Shown: positions 9,488 through 19,615, counted from the first letter of the stretch. The stretch is DNA of 64,000 nucleotides from Chloroflexota bacterium (GCA_016234595.1 JACRBG010000036.1:146266-210265); one strand, 5' to 3'. Made by a program: numbers and translations. The notes: a model not told the origin generated them from the letters alone.

Positions 9488-12400
9488 TTAGAGTTCCCAA
9501 TCCATCACGACGGGTTGTTGTTCGGGTGCAGGCTGCATGGGAATGGGATGGAAGTCCTCAATGCGGTGCTGGATGGCCCATTCATCGCGTTCCACCCGCG
9601 AGACCTCCGAGGGATTGAGCAGATACTTGTTTTCACCGACCCCATTGACCGACTGCACACTTTGGACAAACTCAAGCGCCGGTACGATGTTGGCCCCTTG
9701 TGTCTCCAAATCGCGTTTGTCCAAGTAATCCCGCAGAGACGCTGCGTAAAAGTCGGCCTCGCGCTGTTGCTCAAACTGGGCGACTTCATAGACCGTCACC
9801 ATTTGAGAGGTATCCAAGTCGCGTGAGGCCTCATCATGTTCCCATGCCGCATCCAGCGCCACTACCGAATGCCCTAAAGATTCTCCGGAGGGGCTGTGAA
9901 CGGGCACAACCTCAAAGGACAGGTCATGGTGAGGTGGATAATCCGCTGCATACTGCTGGGCAGCATAGTTTATTTCCCGTTCGGACAGGAAAGGATCATT
10001 CGGGCCTTCTTGAAACATCTCGCCAAAACGCACGTCTGGATTGAGATGGAGGTCTAATTCTTCGGCTCGACTCACCATATCCGGGTAACTTTGGACATCG
10101 GCCAGCATCGCCGCACGGGTCATAGCGGATTGAATACCTTCTCGTTCGGCCATCGAGACATAGGTATCCACTTCTTCACGGGCTTCATCGCGGTCAAAGT
10201 AAATCCCCAGCGTTACCACCTCTTGCTGAGATTCATCATTTGCCTGCCAATGTTTGACGGTTTCAACCGCCAGCGCATCTACCCCATAACGGGCAACTTC
10301 GACTTCCAAGTCGGGAATGGGACGCATCCGAAATTCATAACCCAGCCCCTTTTCCAAAGGCAGGTCATAGGCGGCTTCACCCACCATCCGGCTGTAATCA
10401 AGGCGTGGGGGAACAAAACTATTCGATGCAGGGGGAGGGGCCATGATTACTGCCGCCTCGTCACTTCCCCAATCCATTTCAAATTCATGACGTGCAGGAT
10501 TCGGTGGCCCATCATGGAACAAACCTTCGCCACGTAGATGCAGGGAGGGAGGCATACCTTCCGGTAGATCGGTGGCATGTTGGGAAAAGTCATGGGCCAG
10601 CCCTGCCATTGTTTCCAACCGCTCCACCACATCCGGGGATTGCACAATCTGATGGGCCGTTTGGAATGCGGCTGCACGGTCTGATTCCATGCCCAACGTC
10701 ACGGTTTCCATTTTCGTCTCTAATGACTCGCGTTCGAGCCACGCCTTGACACCTTCGACCCAATAAGTGGGATGCTCGTTGCCTTCCACTGTTTCTTCTC
10801 GAACCGTCACCCCATAAAAAAGTCCGGGTTCGACTTCCACCTCGCCACCATAGCGCCCAACCTCTTGGGCATGAATCACATTGGCAGGCAGGGGAACTTT
10901 GTAGCCATTCAAGCCAAACAATTCGGCATCCCGTTCCCATTCCCTCTCCCGATGAATGGCCGCGATTGGACGTGTATCGTCAGGGATGGTGAAGGCATCT
11001 GCCGGGCCATGTTCAAAGAGGGTGTTGCCCCTAAAACCATTGTCTTGGGCCAGCCGCAGCCCCGACCCCATCGCATGGTCAAGATCGTGCCGACCCCATT
11101 CATAAACCAAGGCGCGTGCATCCGTGATGGCATCCGAGCGCGGGTCAAGATATGAGACCGATTCATCATAGTCGCGGGTGCGGTACGTTTTGAGAACGGC
11201 GGATTCGGTGACCTCTTTTTGCAGGATGTCGCTTTCGAATGTTTTAACCGCCGCCAACGTCACATCACCCTTATCATTTGGGGCAGACACTTCAAAACCG
11301 TACATCGGTGATGTGGCATCCAATTGCGGATGGATACGCAGCGGCGCGATACCAGTGGCATTTTCGGGCGAACGATAAGCCGCCATGACGTAAGGCGGGA
11401 GATAACTCACATGTTCATTCAGGTCGGTTTGCCAAGCCACCCGCTCCGCCTTTAGTGTATTTGCCATACCTTGTTCCTCTCTTTTTATATTCGTAATCTC
11501 GCCACCCAAACGCAGCGCCTCAGCTAACAAGGGATCCATTTCGGGATGAGTGGGCAGATCAGATAGTTGCTCTCGCCCCGTCAGTTGCTCATACAAGTCA
11601 TAATGGGTAGGCTGCATCAGCTGCCATGTGGGGCCATCCACCTGCTTTTCAGCAAATTTCACCCAGTCTGCCGAAGATTCATGGGCATCGAAAGCCGCCG
11701 TTTCCAGTTCATCACATTGCGCCTGCGCTCTTGATAGAGTGTCATGCTGACCCAGCGGCAAATAACTGCCTGCCAGATCACCGCTCAAAACATCGCGGTA
11801 TACATCCAGCAGCGCTGTTTGATAGACCTGCCCTGATTGCGTTGGTGGCAAAACAGCAAAACAGGCTTCATGCCAACCCCAACCCATATCCGATGGAGCG
11901 TCTATCACCATTTCGGCGTCACGTTCCATGTCCGCTCGATGGTCTAAATAGAAAGTTGGCGAGTTAGGAGAAGTAAGGAACAGAGACTGATCCACTGACA
12001 AATAACCGCGTGCCTGCGCTGCATTTGCGGCGGCTTCTATCAGCGTTGGTACGCCCCCTTTTGCCTGCGCGTCCTCAAGTGTCATGCTGAGGGCTGAGGC
12101 TTCATAGGGGGACAAATTCCGGCCAATCACGGCACTGGCAGTACCGTGTTCGTTAAGGGCGAGAATGGACACTGAAGCCGACTCACCCGTGAATACCGCG
12201 TCGGGTGGATAGCTGGCGACCATGTATCCCGCCGCATATTCAATAGGTTGGCTCTGGAGACTGGGTAGATGCTCCTCGATGGCAGCGCGGCCCTGCTCAT
12301 ATAGGGCGGTGGAAACTTCGTGGAGGTGTTCTTCGGCTTCGGTTTGACTGACATACTCGGCCAGCGTCAGGCGCTGTTCGACTTCGACCCCGTGCGTTTG

Positions 12401-12571
12401 ACGGGTGCTGCGGACTAAATCCACGCGGTAACAGTCATCATCACTTTCGGGGAACGCCAATTCGATGCCATAAACCGCACCTTCATCGAACGCGACGAGA
12501 TGCGCTGTGCCATCCTCATCCAACACGCTAAAAGTATCGTTGGGGAATTGTCGAATCGCTGCCGTAGTCAT
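9488..12571 (-). CDS. Large repeat-domain protein of the mobile backbone
   Basis: A 1027-residue acidic protein of unknown function. It consists of several (about five) diverged ~150-residue units. Each has a beta-rich stretch (for example YGFEVSAP, FYGVTVREE, LSFEVVPVH), a V/A-A-x-D/K core, a charged helix beginning near a D/E-rich turn, and a final helix. The last unit (GHSVVALDAAWEHDE ... VTVYEVAQFEQQREAD) aligns by eye with units in the 7157 protein (GYAVAAVDVRW ... VSMTEVAHFKHEQQAE). It ends in MDWEL. No catalytic motif, signal peptide or membrane segment is seen. No good ribosome-binding site is visible before ATG 12571. It lies immediately upstream of the DUF488 fusion gene and is presumably co-expressed with it. 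Confidence 0.78.
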   Translation of the reverse strand: MTTAAIRQFPNDTFSVLDEDGTAHLVAFDEGAVYGIELAFPESDDDCYRVDLVRSTRQTHGVEVEQRLTLAEYVSQTEAEEHLHEVSTALYEQGRAAIEEHLPSLQSQPIEYAAGYMVASYPPDAVFTGESASVSILALNEHGTASAVIGRNLSPYEASALSMTLEDAQAKGGVPTLIEAAANAAQARGYLSVDQSLFLTSPNSPTFYLDHRADMERDAEMVIDAPSDMGWGWHEACFAVLPPTQSGQVYQTALLDVYRDVLSGDLAGSYLPLGQHDTLSRAQAQCDELETAAFDAHESSADWVKFAEKQVDGPTWQLMQPTHYDLYEQLTGREQLSDLPTHPEMDPLLAEALRLGGEITNIKREEQGMANTLKAERVAWQTDLNEHVSYLPPYVMAAYRSPENATGIAPLRIHPQLDATSPMYGFEVSAPNDKGDVTLAAVKTFESDILQKEVTESAVLKTYRTRDYDESVSYLDPRSDAITDARALVYEWGRHDLDHAMGSGLRLAQDNGFRGNTLFEHGPADAFTIPDDTRPIAAIHREREWERDAELFGLNGYKVPLPANVIHAQEVGRYGGEVEVEPGLFYGVTVREETVEGNEHPTYWVEGVKAWLERESLETKMETVTLGMESDRAAAFQTAHQIVQSPDVVERLETMAGLAHDFSQHATDLPEGMPPSLHLRGEGLFHDGPPNPARHEFEMDWGSDEAAVIMAPPPASNSFVPPRLDYSRMVGEAAYDLPLEKGLGYEFRMRPIPDLEVEVARYGVDALAVETVKHWQANDESQQEVVTLGIYFDRDEAREEVDTYVSMAEREGIQSAMTRAAMLADVQSYPDMVSRAEELDLHLNPDVRFGEMFQEGPNDPFLSEREINYAAQQYAADYPPHHDLSFEVVPVHSPSGESLGHSVVALDAAWEHDEASRDLDTSQMVTVYEVAQFEQQREADFYAASLRDYLDKRDLETQGANIVPALEFVQSVQSVNGVGENKYLLNPSEVSRVERDEWAIQHRIEDFHPIPMQPAPEQQPVVMDWEL

Positions 12572-12779
12572 AATAAAAAGTGTAGAGGCGGCGAGGGTTA
12601 GGAGTTGTTCAATGGTTTGACGAAAGGCGAATTAGGAGGGGATTAAAGGAATAACTCTCAATCTATAATAATCTAATCGACCAAATACAAAGTTGCCGAA
12701 TGGTCAGTAGAGTACATGAAACAGGGGAAGTTAGCTAAAAATCTAGGTCAACCACTTCCCCATGTTTCGATCAGCGTAT

Positions 12780-14564
12780 CTAGTTGCTTAACGTCAGTGT
12801 GAAAACTCCTGATGTAGTTCCAGATGCACCACCTTCACGTTGAACAACAATGAAATAATACTCTCCTGCCTCCAAATCAACACTCAATGGATTGGATGCA
12901 TCTCCAAAAAGATTCGCTGATGCAAATGCCACTTGATTGTATTTTCCATCTAGTATCTGAACTGCTGGCGCTAAGTCACCAGAACTTCGAACGGCATTAA
13001 CTGTTATTGGGCCTTCTCGTTCGGCGAATAAACGGTATACGACCTGCGGAGTGTCGTTGTCGATTTCACCATCTATGGTTTCCCCAAGGCTTAAATCACC
13101 TCCAAAACTCATCTCGCTGGGCGGAGGTGGTTCCCGTTTTGTCATATCAGAAATTCCATTCGCAGTAATGACAAATTCACCTTCAGTCTCGCTGTTGTTA
13201 TCCCGAGTCGCGTAAACAAAGTAGCAACCGTCTGTAGGTATTTGGAAATTCGCAATTGAAGATGTATTTGGGCTTGAACCAGCATCACGTATCAAGATAT
13301 TGCCATTTGAATCAGCTAGTCCTAAAAATGTGTCAAGGTCTCCACTCGTGCGTTGCATATCTAGATCAACGATATCGCCTTCGAATGCTTGAAATTGGTA
13401 AGCCATGATTGGTGAAATCGATGTAATGCTGCCAGAAACAGTCTCTTGATTAATCAATGTCGTCGCAGGGATATTCACCGGACTAGAAGGCGGACACGGC
13501 GCTATTAAAGCACTACAACGAGGTAGTTCAGGACGTACTCCACCTGCACCCGCAAGGGCAACCTCGTAATTGATAAAATTGCCAAGCGATTCAACCGCTA
13601 TGGCAAAAGTTCCACTATTGGGCAGCATATAATTGACAATTCTGACCTCATTAGACTGATTAGATTGAGTTAGCAGTTGCCACTGTTGACTCTCATAAAA
13701 ATATAGAGAGACTTGAAGCGCGGTACTCTGAACTACCTCCATATACTGTGCGCCTACCCACCCCTCTTCACCATTGTCAAGCCTGATTCTGTACCATTCT
13801 TCATCTGTTTCCAGTTGTTCCACTAGAGTCCCAGGTGAAATTGTAAAGAGGATCGCGAAATTTGTTCCTGGGCCTTCTCGTACATTTAGACGTTGCCCAT
13901 CGCTAACTCGAAGCGTAGTCGCTGTAGAAGTCAAATCGGTATTTCGGACCGCAATGGTAATTTGCTGTCCGGCATTTCCCTCAAAATATCTTACGTGAGT
14001 TTCCCCGCTTGTTGAAAAAGTTTCCCTTAGCACTTCTCCATCATAAATCTGTGAGTGTTTTTGGCCCTGTGGAAGCACATTGGAAATACCCGGCTCCAAA
14101 CTCAAACGATAGGAGCCTTCGCTTGTTCCGTTGGCTTCACCTAAACGGGTTGCCGTGATAGTATATTCACCATCAGATGTCAAATTAAGATTTTGAACTA
14201 TAACAATTCGACGCCCCGCTGGATCGTTCGCAGAAGCAGAAATAACTCGTTGCCCAGATTCATCGAAAACAATAATTAATGGGTCAAGCGAACCTTCTTC
14301 CACAACCATCTTGATGGTGGCATAGGTATCTTTTTGGCCTTCAAATGCCCACTCTTGGGCATAAGAGCTATTATCAATTCTACCGCTTACTACTCGCTCA
14401 TTTTCAGGATCAAGAGATGTCCATCCATAACAAATAGCCCCTCCGCCTTCCTGTGCTTGTACAGGTTGGCGGGTAAATGCGGGGATTAGAAAACTAAGTA
14501 GACTAGCAAGGGCAAGAATTGGGAAAAAAGGGGATTTGTTGTTGAACATTTTACTTTTCCACAT
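12780..14564 (-). CDS. Secreted or lipid-free exported protein with SH3b and PPC-type domains
   Basis: An extracellular beta-domain protein. ATG 14564 is chosen because GGAGG lies nine bases upstream. It gives an N-terminus with a typical signal peptide (hydrophobic PFFPILALASLLSFLIPA, then QPVQAQ cleavage region). An upstream ATG at 14627 would overlap the TIR gene and bury the signal. A bacterial SH3 domain sits at roughly residues 220-285 (RLNVREGPGTNFAILF ... WVGAQYMEVV). It is flanked by three or four PPC-like pre-peptidase beta domains with D/G-rich turns (DLDTFLGLADSNGN, DLAPAVQILDGKY). No peptidase is attached. It lies 46 bases after the TIR-FGE gene, so the two form a pair. The likely role is binding or display at the cell surface. 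Confidence 0.85.
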   Translation of the reverse strand: MWKSKMFNNKSPFFPILALASLLSFLIPAFTRQPVQAQEGGGAICYGWTSLDPENERVVSGRIDNSSYAQEWAFEGQKDTYATIKMVVEEGSLDPLIIVFDESGQRVISASANDPAGRRIVIVQNLNLTSDGEYTITATRLGEANGTSEGSYRLSLEPGISNVLPQGQKHSQIYDGEVLRETFSTSGETHVRYFEGNAGQQITIAVRNTDLTSTATTLRVSDGQRLNVREGPGTNFAILFTISPGTLVEQLETDEEWYRIRLDNGEEGWVGAQYMEVVQSTALQVSLYFYESQQWQLLTQSNQSNEVRIVNYMLPNSGTFAIAVESLGNFINYEVALAGAGGVRPELPRCSALIAPCPPSSPVNIPATTLINQETVSGSITSISPIMAYQFQAFEGDIVDLDMQRTSGDLDTFLGLADSNGNILIRDAGSSPNTSSIANFQIPTDGCYFVYATRDNNSETEGEFVITANGISDMTKREPPPPSEMSFGGDLSLGETIDGEIDNDTPQVVYRLFAEREGPITVNAVRSSGDLAPAVQILDGKYNQVAFASANLFGDASNPLSVDLEAGEYYFIVVQREGGASGTTSGVFTLTLSN

Positions 14565-14610
14565 TAGGGCAAACCTCCATATATCCACCAAAATAAACCG
14601 AATGGTAAAA

Positions 14611-16215
14611 CTACTTTTCAATCTCAATTACACAGCGAAATCCAATATAGCCTTGCGGCACAGCAGAGTTTGAACGATAGGCGGCTCTTATGGCGATAGT
14701 GTCATCTCTATACGATCCACCTCGAACAACATGGCCTTGTCCACTAACCTCTGTAGGTACTCCCATAGGATTGTTTGTTTCCACTGGGTTGTAGCCGTCG
14801 GTATACCAGTCATTCACCCATTCGGCCACATTTCCACTTAAATCCTGAACCCCAAAAGCATTTGCACCACCCTCACGCTGACCAACAGCTATGGGATCAC
14901 CTATTTGGCTCAGAGAAAAATTTGCGTGAACATTTCCATCTGGAATCAAGTCTCCCCAAGGAAAAAGACGAGGTTCGTGGAGGTTTTCGGGATTATAGCT
15001 TGCAGCTAACTCCCATTCGGCTTCAGTAGGTAGACGGCCTATTGTGTCTTCTTGCTCACCGCGATACGTACAAAATTGGTTTGCCTGCTGCCACGAGACC
15101 CAAACTACGGGGAATTCGCCACGTTCCTGATAGTAGTTTGATAACAAGGCTGAATTCGTGCGGCTTGGTTCTGAACAAATTCCCGCATTTACACAACCCT
15201 GATATTCACCGTTAGTAACTTCATGAATGTCCATGCAAAAACCATTTACTGTTATTTCGCGTTGTGGACGCTCATTGTTTGGCCCAATATTATTACCCAT
15301 GAGGAAAGTGGCAGATGGTATAAAAGCCATCTCAACCCCAAACTGAGAAGGACATTCGACAACAATCGCTTGAGTCGCTGAGGATGTTGGTACGGCGGTA
15401 TCCGTTTGTGTTGATAGTGGCTCGGATGGCAAGGCTGAATTTGTGAAGGTAGAAGTCATTGATGCAGTAGCGGTTGAAGTATTTGTGGGTGTTGAGGTTG
15501 GTGTTTGGCTAGGTTGCTGGTTAGGAGTATTCGTAGGGTGAATGTCGAGTGATGGGCTTGCAATATCAGTATCATTTGCGGCGGCCTCACGGGTGGTAGA
15601 CGCTGGAGTTTTGGTCGGGGTATCTGTCAAGCCTAGAGATGTTTGGGTTTGGCCCTGCTCATCTGTCTGATTTTGTTTGTGATTCTTATCTCCACCACTG
15701 AGCAAGATCACTAAAGCAACGATCAACCCTATAGTCACCAATCCTGCTATCCCACCTGCCATCAAGCGGCGTAATGGCGATAGTGGTAGAGTTGAACGTG
15801 TCGATAGGGGTGGGGAATTAGGACTCCTCGTTGTTGGTAATCTCAAACCCAACCGCCCAAATAACTGCTCTAGAGCAATTTCGTAAGGTTTTTCATGGAA
15901 ATCTACATATTGGATTCGGCTAAGCTGGAAGTGTATTTGAGAAGGCAACCAGCGAATCGGAATAATTTGTTTATCTTTATCAAAGTAATATTGCCATTCA
16001 TTGCCAACATTCTTTGAAACCATAGCCGCAGGGGACACGATGAGTAGCATCACATCACATAGGTCAAGCCCCTCTTGAATCACGCTACTCCAATTCATCC
16101 CAGGTGGAATATCTTCCACGTCCATCCAAATATCTGCACCAGCATCAGACAAATCGGTCGCCAACTTTCGGGCGAATTTTTCATCTGTCCGGCTATAACT
16201 AATGAAAATCCGCAT
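14611..16215 (-). CDS. TIR domain - transmembrane - FGE/sulfatase-modifying-factor-like protein
   Basis: A 534-residue single-pass membrane protein. Residues 1-125 are a TIR domain (MRIFISYSRTDEKFARKLA, WMDVEDIPPG, then SKNVGNEWQ with a Glu at the usual catalytic position). A membrane helix lies near 155-180 (IAGLVTIGLIVALVILLSGG). A long Ser/Thr/Pro linker follows, then a C-type-lectin-fold FGE/SUMF1-like domain (about 285-534: FLMGNN, GRLPTEAEWELAA, GNVAEWVNDWY, VVRGGSYRDD). TIR domains act either as NAD-cleaving enzymes or as protein adaptors. The outside FGE-like domain would be the sensor or ligand-binding half. This architecture recurs in Chloroflexota (my recollection). It sits in a minus-strand backbone operon between unrelated repeat-domain genes, suggesting insertion of the pair. 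Confidence 0.88.
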   Translation of the reverse strand: MRIFISYSRTDEKFARKLATDLSDAGADIWMDVEDIPPGMNWSSVIQEGLDLCDVMLLIVSPAAMVSKNVGNEWQYYFDKDKQIIPIRWLPSQIHFQLSRIQYVDFHEKPYEIALEQLFGRLGLRLPTTRSPNSPPLSTRSTLPLSPLRRLMAGGIAGLVTIGLIVALVILLSGGDKNHKQNQTDEQGQTQTSLGLTDTPTKTPASTTREAAANDTDIASPSLDIHPTNTPNQQPSQTPTSTPTNTSTATASMTSTFTNSALPSEPLSTQTDTAVPTSSATQAIVVECPSQFGVEMAFIPSATFLMGNNIGPNNERPQREITVNGFCMDIHEVTNGEYQGCVNAGICSEPSRTNSALLSNYYQERGEFPVVWVSWQQANQFCTYRGEQEDTIGRLPTEAEWELAASYNPENLHEPRLFPWGDLIPDGNVHANFSLSQIGDPIAVGQREGGANAFGVQDLSGNVAEWVNDWYTDGYNPVETNNPMGVPTEVSGQGHVVRGGSYRDDTIAIRAAYRSNSAVPQGYIGFRCVIEIEK

Positions 16216-16411
16216 AAGGGCATCTCACAAAAGGGATGTGTTAAAAGTTGCTGCAACCAATATTTTAGCAATCCTTCAATTAACCGCAAATAGTCCAAAT
16301 TGAACTTCCGAACATTGGAGGTCGTGTGAGACTGACAACAAGGTAAAAAGATCTTAAAAGCCTCATATTTCAAGACTACAGCAAAAGCTACCTCGTCCTG
16401 TCTGTAATAGG

Positions 16412-17515
16412 TCACTCCAGTCCTATCCCCACAGGGCTGAAAGTGATTTCCGCCTCAACGGGAATAGGCCATAAATCCCGATGTTGAGTTGCAACGGCCA
16501 TTGCTTCGGCGGTATCTAATAACTGTCCTACATCTTGCGTGCGTTCGGCAACCCCCAGCAGGTATTCAGCCGTGCGATAAGCATGATCCCAATCTCCGGT
16601 AGCGACTGGCGCAAGATGGGCAACCGGCTGCCCGGTCTCATCCTGCTGAATCGAGAGGATCGAGGTAATCGCCTCATGGGAGTTGTTCGGGTCAGGCTGA
16701 TAGACCCCAATCCAATAGACAGTATTGGTGCTTTCATCAAATAAGGGCGGCGGTGTGTTGGCCGGGTCAAAATCCTCGGCTTGTAGGCCCAAACCACGCA
16801 TAACGGCTTGCAATTCATGGGGTTGGTCAATTTCCTCACGGGCCAGTTCAGCCCCACTCACCTCCACCACCTGTGTCAGAAGTTGATCGCGTGCGGCCCA
16901 TATCGCCTCAGCCTGAAAATCAGGGGTATCAGGGGCAAACGTGTTGTCCACCACCTCCCACTGAGTATCTGTCAGCGGTTGCCATTCGCCACGCTGCTGA
17001 ATGAGTCCATGCGCGAAGTTGCCTAAATCGGGGTCGGATACACCCGCTTCATCGGCCAAGCGGTAGATATTGTCCCGCATTTCTTCGGCACGTTCCAAAT
17101 GAGGTGCATCCGCCATATGCAGATACGCCCCTTTTTGGTCGCCTGTCTGAGGATCGTGCCAAACTTCCATGATGCCTACCGCATAATGATCTGGGTCAGG
17201 GGCATCGGCAAAGACTTCCTCAATCAAGACGCCGCTCTGCTGCAACCGCCATGTACTCGCTCGTTCGATAGTTAGGCTCTCCGATGCAGGGGTGGTTGTC
17301 TGGGTGGGATAGACCTCGGCAGGTAATTCTAGCGGCTCATCGGCATATAACTCCGCTGGCACACCATAATCCTGTGCCGCAGGGATGGGTGGCGCATACT
17401 GCTCCAGTTCATCCGCCATCGGCAGGAAATCTGGCGGTTCAGAGGGCGTGGCATCTTCAAAGTCCCATTCCGGCGGCTCTTCGATCAACCAGTCATCGGC
17501 AGGTGGTAGACTCAT
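16412..17515 (-). CDS. Repeat-domain protein of the mobile backbone (related to 7157 and 9488 proteins)
   Basis: A 367-residue acidic protein. The first ~80 residues are Pro/Glu/Asp-rich and probably disordered (DDWLIEEPPEWDFEDA). Two copies of the same beta-plus-helix unit seen in the 9488 and 7157 proteins follow: HYAVGIMEVWHDPQTGDQKG with a following helix, and VYWIGVYQPDPNN ... SILSIQQDETG. It ends in IGLE. GAGG lies 8-9 bases before ATG 17515, and the gene follows topoisomerase I with a 14-base gap. Function unknown. Its operon position with topA suggests a role in element replication or transfer rather than in host metabolism. Confidence 0.75.
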   Translation of the reverse strand: MSLPPADDWLIEEPPEWDFEDATPSEPPDFLPMADELEQYAPPIPAAQDYGVPAELYADEPLELPAEVYPTQTTTPASESLTIERASTWRLQQSGVLIEEVFADAPDPDHYAVGIMEVWHDPQTGDQKGAYLHMADAPHLERAEEMRDNIYRLADEAGVSDPDLGNFAHGLIQQRGEWQPLTDTQWEVVDNTFAPDTPDFQAEAIWAARDQLLTQVVEVSGAELAREEIDQPHELQAVMRGLGLQAEDFDPANTPPPLFDESTNTVYWIGVYQPDPNNSHEAITSILSIQQDETGQPVAHLAPVATGDWDHAYRTAEYLLGVAERTQDVGQLLDTAEAMAVATQHRDLWPIPVEAEITFSPVGIGLE

Positions 17516-17529
17516 GCCAGCACCTCACT

Positions 17530-19434
17530 CTAAGATTTAGCAGGTTGTAGAATTAAGGGCTGGTGTTCCAAGCCCACCGAATAGCGGCACTTGGGAAAGG
17601 CCGAACAGCCAATGAACTGCCCCTTCGAGCCAATGCGATAGACCAGATCGCTGCCACACTGTGGGCATGGCTCACCTGTTTTCGGCGGTTCAGGGCGCTT
17701 TTCTTGGGGTGGTAAAGCACGGATTTCAGCTGCCGCGCCGCGCAGCAGGGGTTGGAATTCACCCCAAAAGGCTTGCAGCACATCTAGTTCTTCGCGCTGC
17801 CCCGCCGCAATCTCATCCAGTGTGCTTTCCATCCGGGCGGTGTAATCATCAGCCAACAAAGTGGCAAAACCACCCATCAGATAGTCGGTCAGTTTCAGCC
17901 CTGTCTGGGTAGGGATCAGACGCTTTTTCTCCAAACGCACGTACTCGCGTGATTTGAGATTACTCAAAATGGCGGCATAGGTGCTAGGTCGCCCAATACC
18001 GCGTTTTTCCAATTCATGCACCACTTGTGCTTCGGTGAAACGCGCCGGGGCTTGGGTTTGTTTCTGTTGGGGCAACAATTTCTGCAGGGTTAGGGGTTGG
18101 CCTTCCTGCAACACGGGCAGAGTGACTTCCACCTCGGCTGATTCATCCGCTTCCACATCGGAATCCGCTTGATACACCCGCCGGAAACCATCGAATTGCG
18201 GGGTCACGCTACGAGCAGACAATTTTACGGGAAAGGGCTGGCCCACTTGTTTGCCTGTCAGCACCGTGATGACTTGTATGTTGTCCACTCCTGCCGTCAT
18301 CTGACTTGCGACAAAACGCCGCCAGATCAGCCCATACAAAGCGGCCCCTTCACCCACCTCCTCCTTCATCTGATCGGGTGTGATGGTCACATCCGTTGGG
18401 CGAATCGCTTCATGGGCCTCCTGTGCATTGGGTTTGCTCTTGTACTGCGGCTTCTCGGACGGGACATACTGCGCCCCATAAGTCTTGCCAACAAAGTCTA
18501 GCGCGGCTGTTTGCGCTTCTGGTGCGATAAACACGGCATCGGTTCGCATATAGGTAATGAGCGCGGCCTCGTAAAGCAGTTGAGCCAATTGCATGGTCTT
18601 TTCAGGCGACAATCCCAAAGTGCTGCTGGCGGCCTGCTGCAAGGTGCTAGTCGTGAAAGGCGCTGGTGGTTTTCGCTGGACGGTTTCGGTATTGATCTCA
18701 CCTACCCAATAAGCCGCACCATTGAGAGTCGCGGCCAACCGTTTGACAAACTCCACTTCTTTGAGAGGCAGTTCTTTACCTTGCACTTGAGTGAGTTTGG
18801 CTTTGAAACTCGATGTCCCTACGCTCAATAATGCTTCAATGCTGAAGTAGGTCTCCGGGGCGAAGGACTGAATCGCCCGTTCACGTTCGACTACGAGACG
18901 CAGGGCTGGCGACTGGACTCGTCCAGCCGAATAGCGGCCATCCAAAACACGGCAGGCAATGGGGCTAACCAGATACCCTACTAAACGATCCAGTTTACGA
19001 CGGGCATGTTGCGCTGAAACCAAGGCCATATCCAAACGCCGGGGATTTTCCACCGCGTGCCGAACTGCTGTTTGCGTAATAGCGGTGAACGTCACTCGCA
19101 TCACGGGTTTCTCACGTGGCAGTTTGGTGAGTGCCAAAATGTGGGCGGCAATGGCTTCGCCTTCACGGTCAGGGTCGGTTGCCAAATAGATGGCCTCGGC
19201 CTCCTGCATCGCTTTGATCAAGCGCTTGATGACGGTGTTTTTACCTGCGACTGCCGCCCATTTTGGAACGAAACCACCTTCCACATCAATACCAAGTTCA
19301 TCGGCAGGCAGATCACGCACATGGCCCATTGAAGCCATGACACGAAATTCGCTCCCTAAATAAGACTGTATCTTCTTAACTTTTCCCGGCGATTCGACAA
19401 TCACCAGGCGTTTAGCCACCTTCGATTTGCTCAT
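17530..19434 (-). CDS. topA: Type IA DNA topoisomerase (topoisomerase I), mobile-element form
   Basis: This enzyme relaxes negatively supercoiled DNA through a covalent tyrosine intermediate. The Toprim motif VIVESPGKV (Glu 14) and the metal-binding DPDREGE (87-93) are present. The active-site Tyr is in ALITYMRTDA (Tyr 295). The C-terminus carries one four-Cys zinc ribbon (CPQC ... CSAFPKC) followed by a short tail. At 634 residues it is shorter than the ~850-residue chromosomal E. coli enzyme but similar to plasmid/ICE versions. Its ATG overlaps the stop of a 57-codon ORF (ATGA), and the next gene starts just after it. Plasmid-borne TopA usually accompanies conjugation or partition genes, which fits the neighbouring ParM and relaxase. 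Confidence 0.95.
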   Translation of the reverse strand: MSKSKVAKRLVIVESPGKVKKIQSYLGSEFRVMASMGHVRDLPADELGIDVEGGFVPKWAAVAGKNTVIKRLIKAMQEAEAIYLATDPDREGEAIAAHILALTKLPREKPVMRVTFTAITQTAVRHAVENPRRLDMALVSAQHARRKLDRLVGYLVSPIACRVLDGRYSAGRVQSPALRLVVERERAIQSFAPETYFSIEALLSVGTSSFKAKLTQVQGKELPLKEVEFVKRLAATLNGAAYWVGEINTETVQRKPPAPFTTSTLQQAASSTLGLSPEKTMQLAQLLYEAALITYMRTDAVFIAPEAQTAALDFVGKTYGAQYVPSEKPQYKSKPNAQEAHEAIRPTDVTITPDQMKEEVGEGAALYGLIWRRFVASQMTAGVDNIQVITVLTGKQVGQPFPVKLSARSVTPQFDGFRRVYQADSDVEADESAEVEVTLPVLQEGQPLTLQKLLPQQKQTQAPARFTEAQVVHELEKRGIGRPSTYAAILSNLKSREYVRLEKKRLIPTQTGLKLTDYLMGGFATLLADDYTARMESTLDEIAAGQREELDVLQAFWGEFQPLLRGAAAEIRALPPQEKRPEPPKTGEPCPQCGSDLVYRIGSKGQFIGCSAFPKCRYSVGLEHQPLILQPAKS

Positions 19435-19604
19435 TTCTGTTCCTTCCGCTGGCCTGCCCCTTTGAGATTCTCCTCAGCCGCTGCAATATACTGTTCCAAC
19501 TGCTTCAGCTTACGCATGAGAAACAACGGCCACTCGATGAAAGCGTGATAGGCATCCTTTTCCAAAACCTGAAAGGTGGTGGTATCTGTCATCTTTTTTG
19601 CCAT
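19431..19604 (-). CDS. Small 57-residue protein translationally coupled to topoisomerase I
   Basis: A short ORF starting MAKKMTDTTTFQVLEKDAY and ending in KGAGQRKEQK. A strong AAAGGAGA site lies four to five bases before the ATG. Its TGA overlaps the ATG of topA in an ATGA arrangement, so translation is probably coupled. The product has a short hydrophobic middle (FIEWPLFLMRK) and a charged helical C-terminal half. Function unknown. The ribosome-binding site and the overlap are the evidence that it is real. Confidence 0.65.
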   Translation of the reverse strand: MAKKMTDTTTFQVLEKDAYHAFIEWPLFLMRKLKQLEQYIAAAEENLKGAGQRKEQK

Positions 19605-19615
19605 CGAATCTCCTT

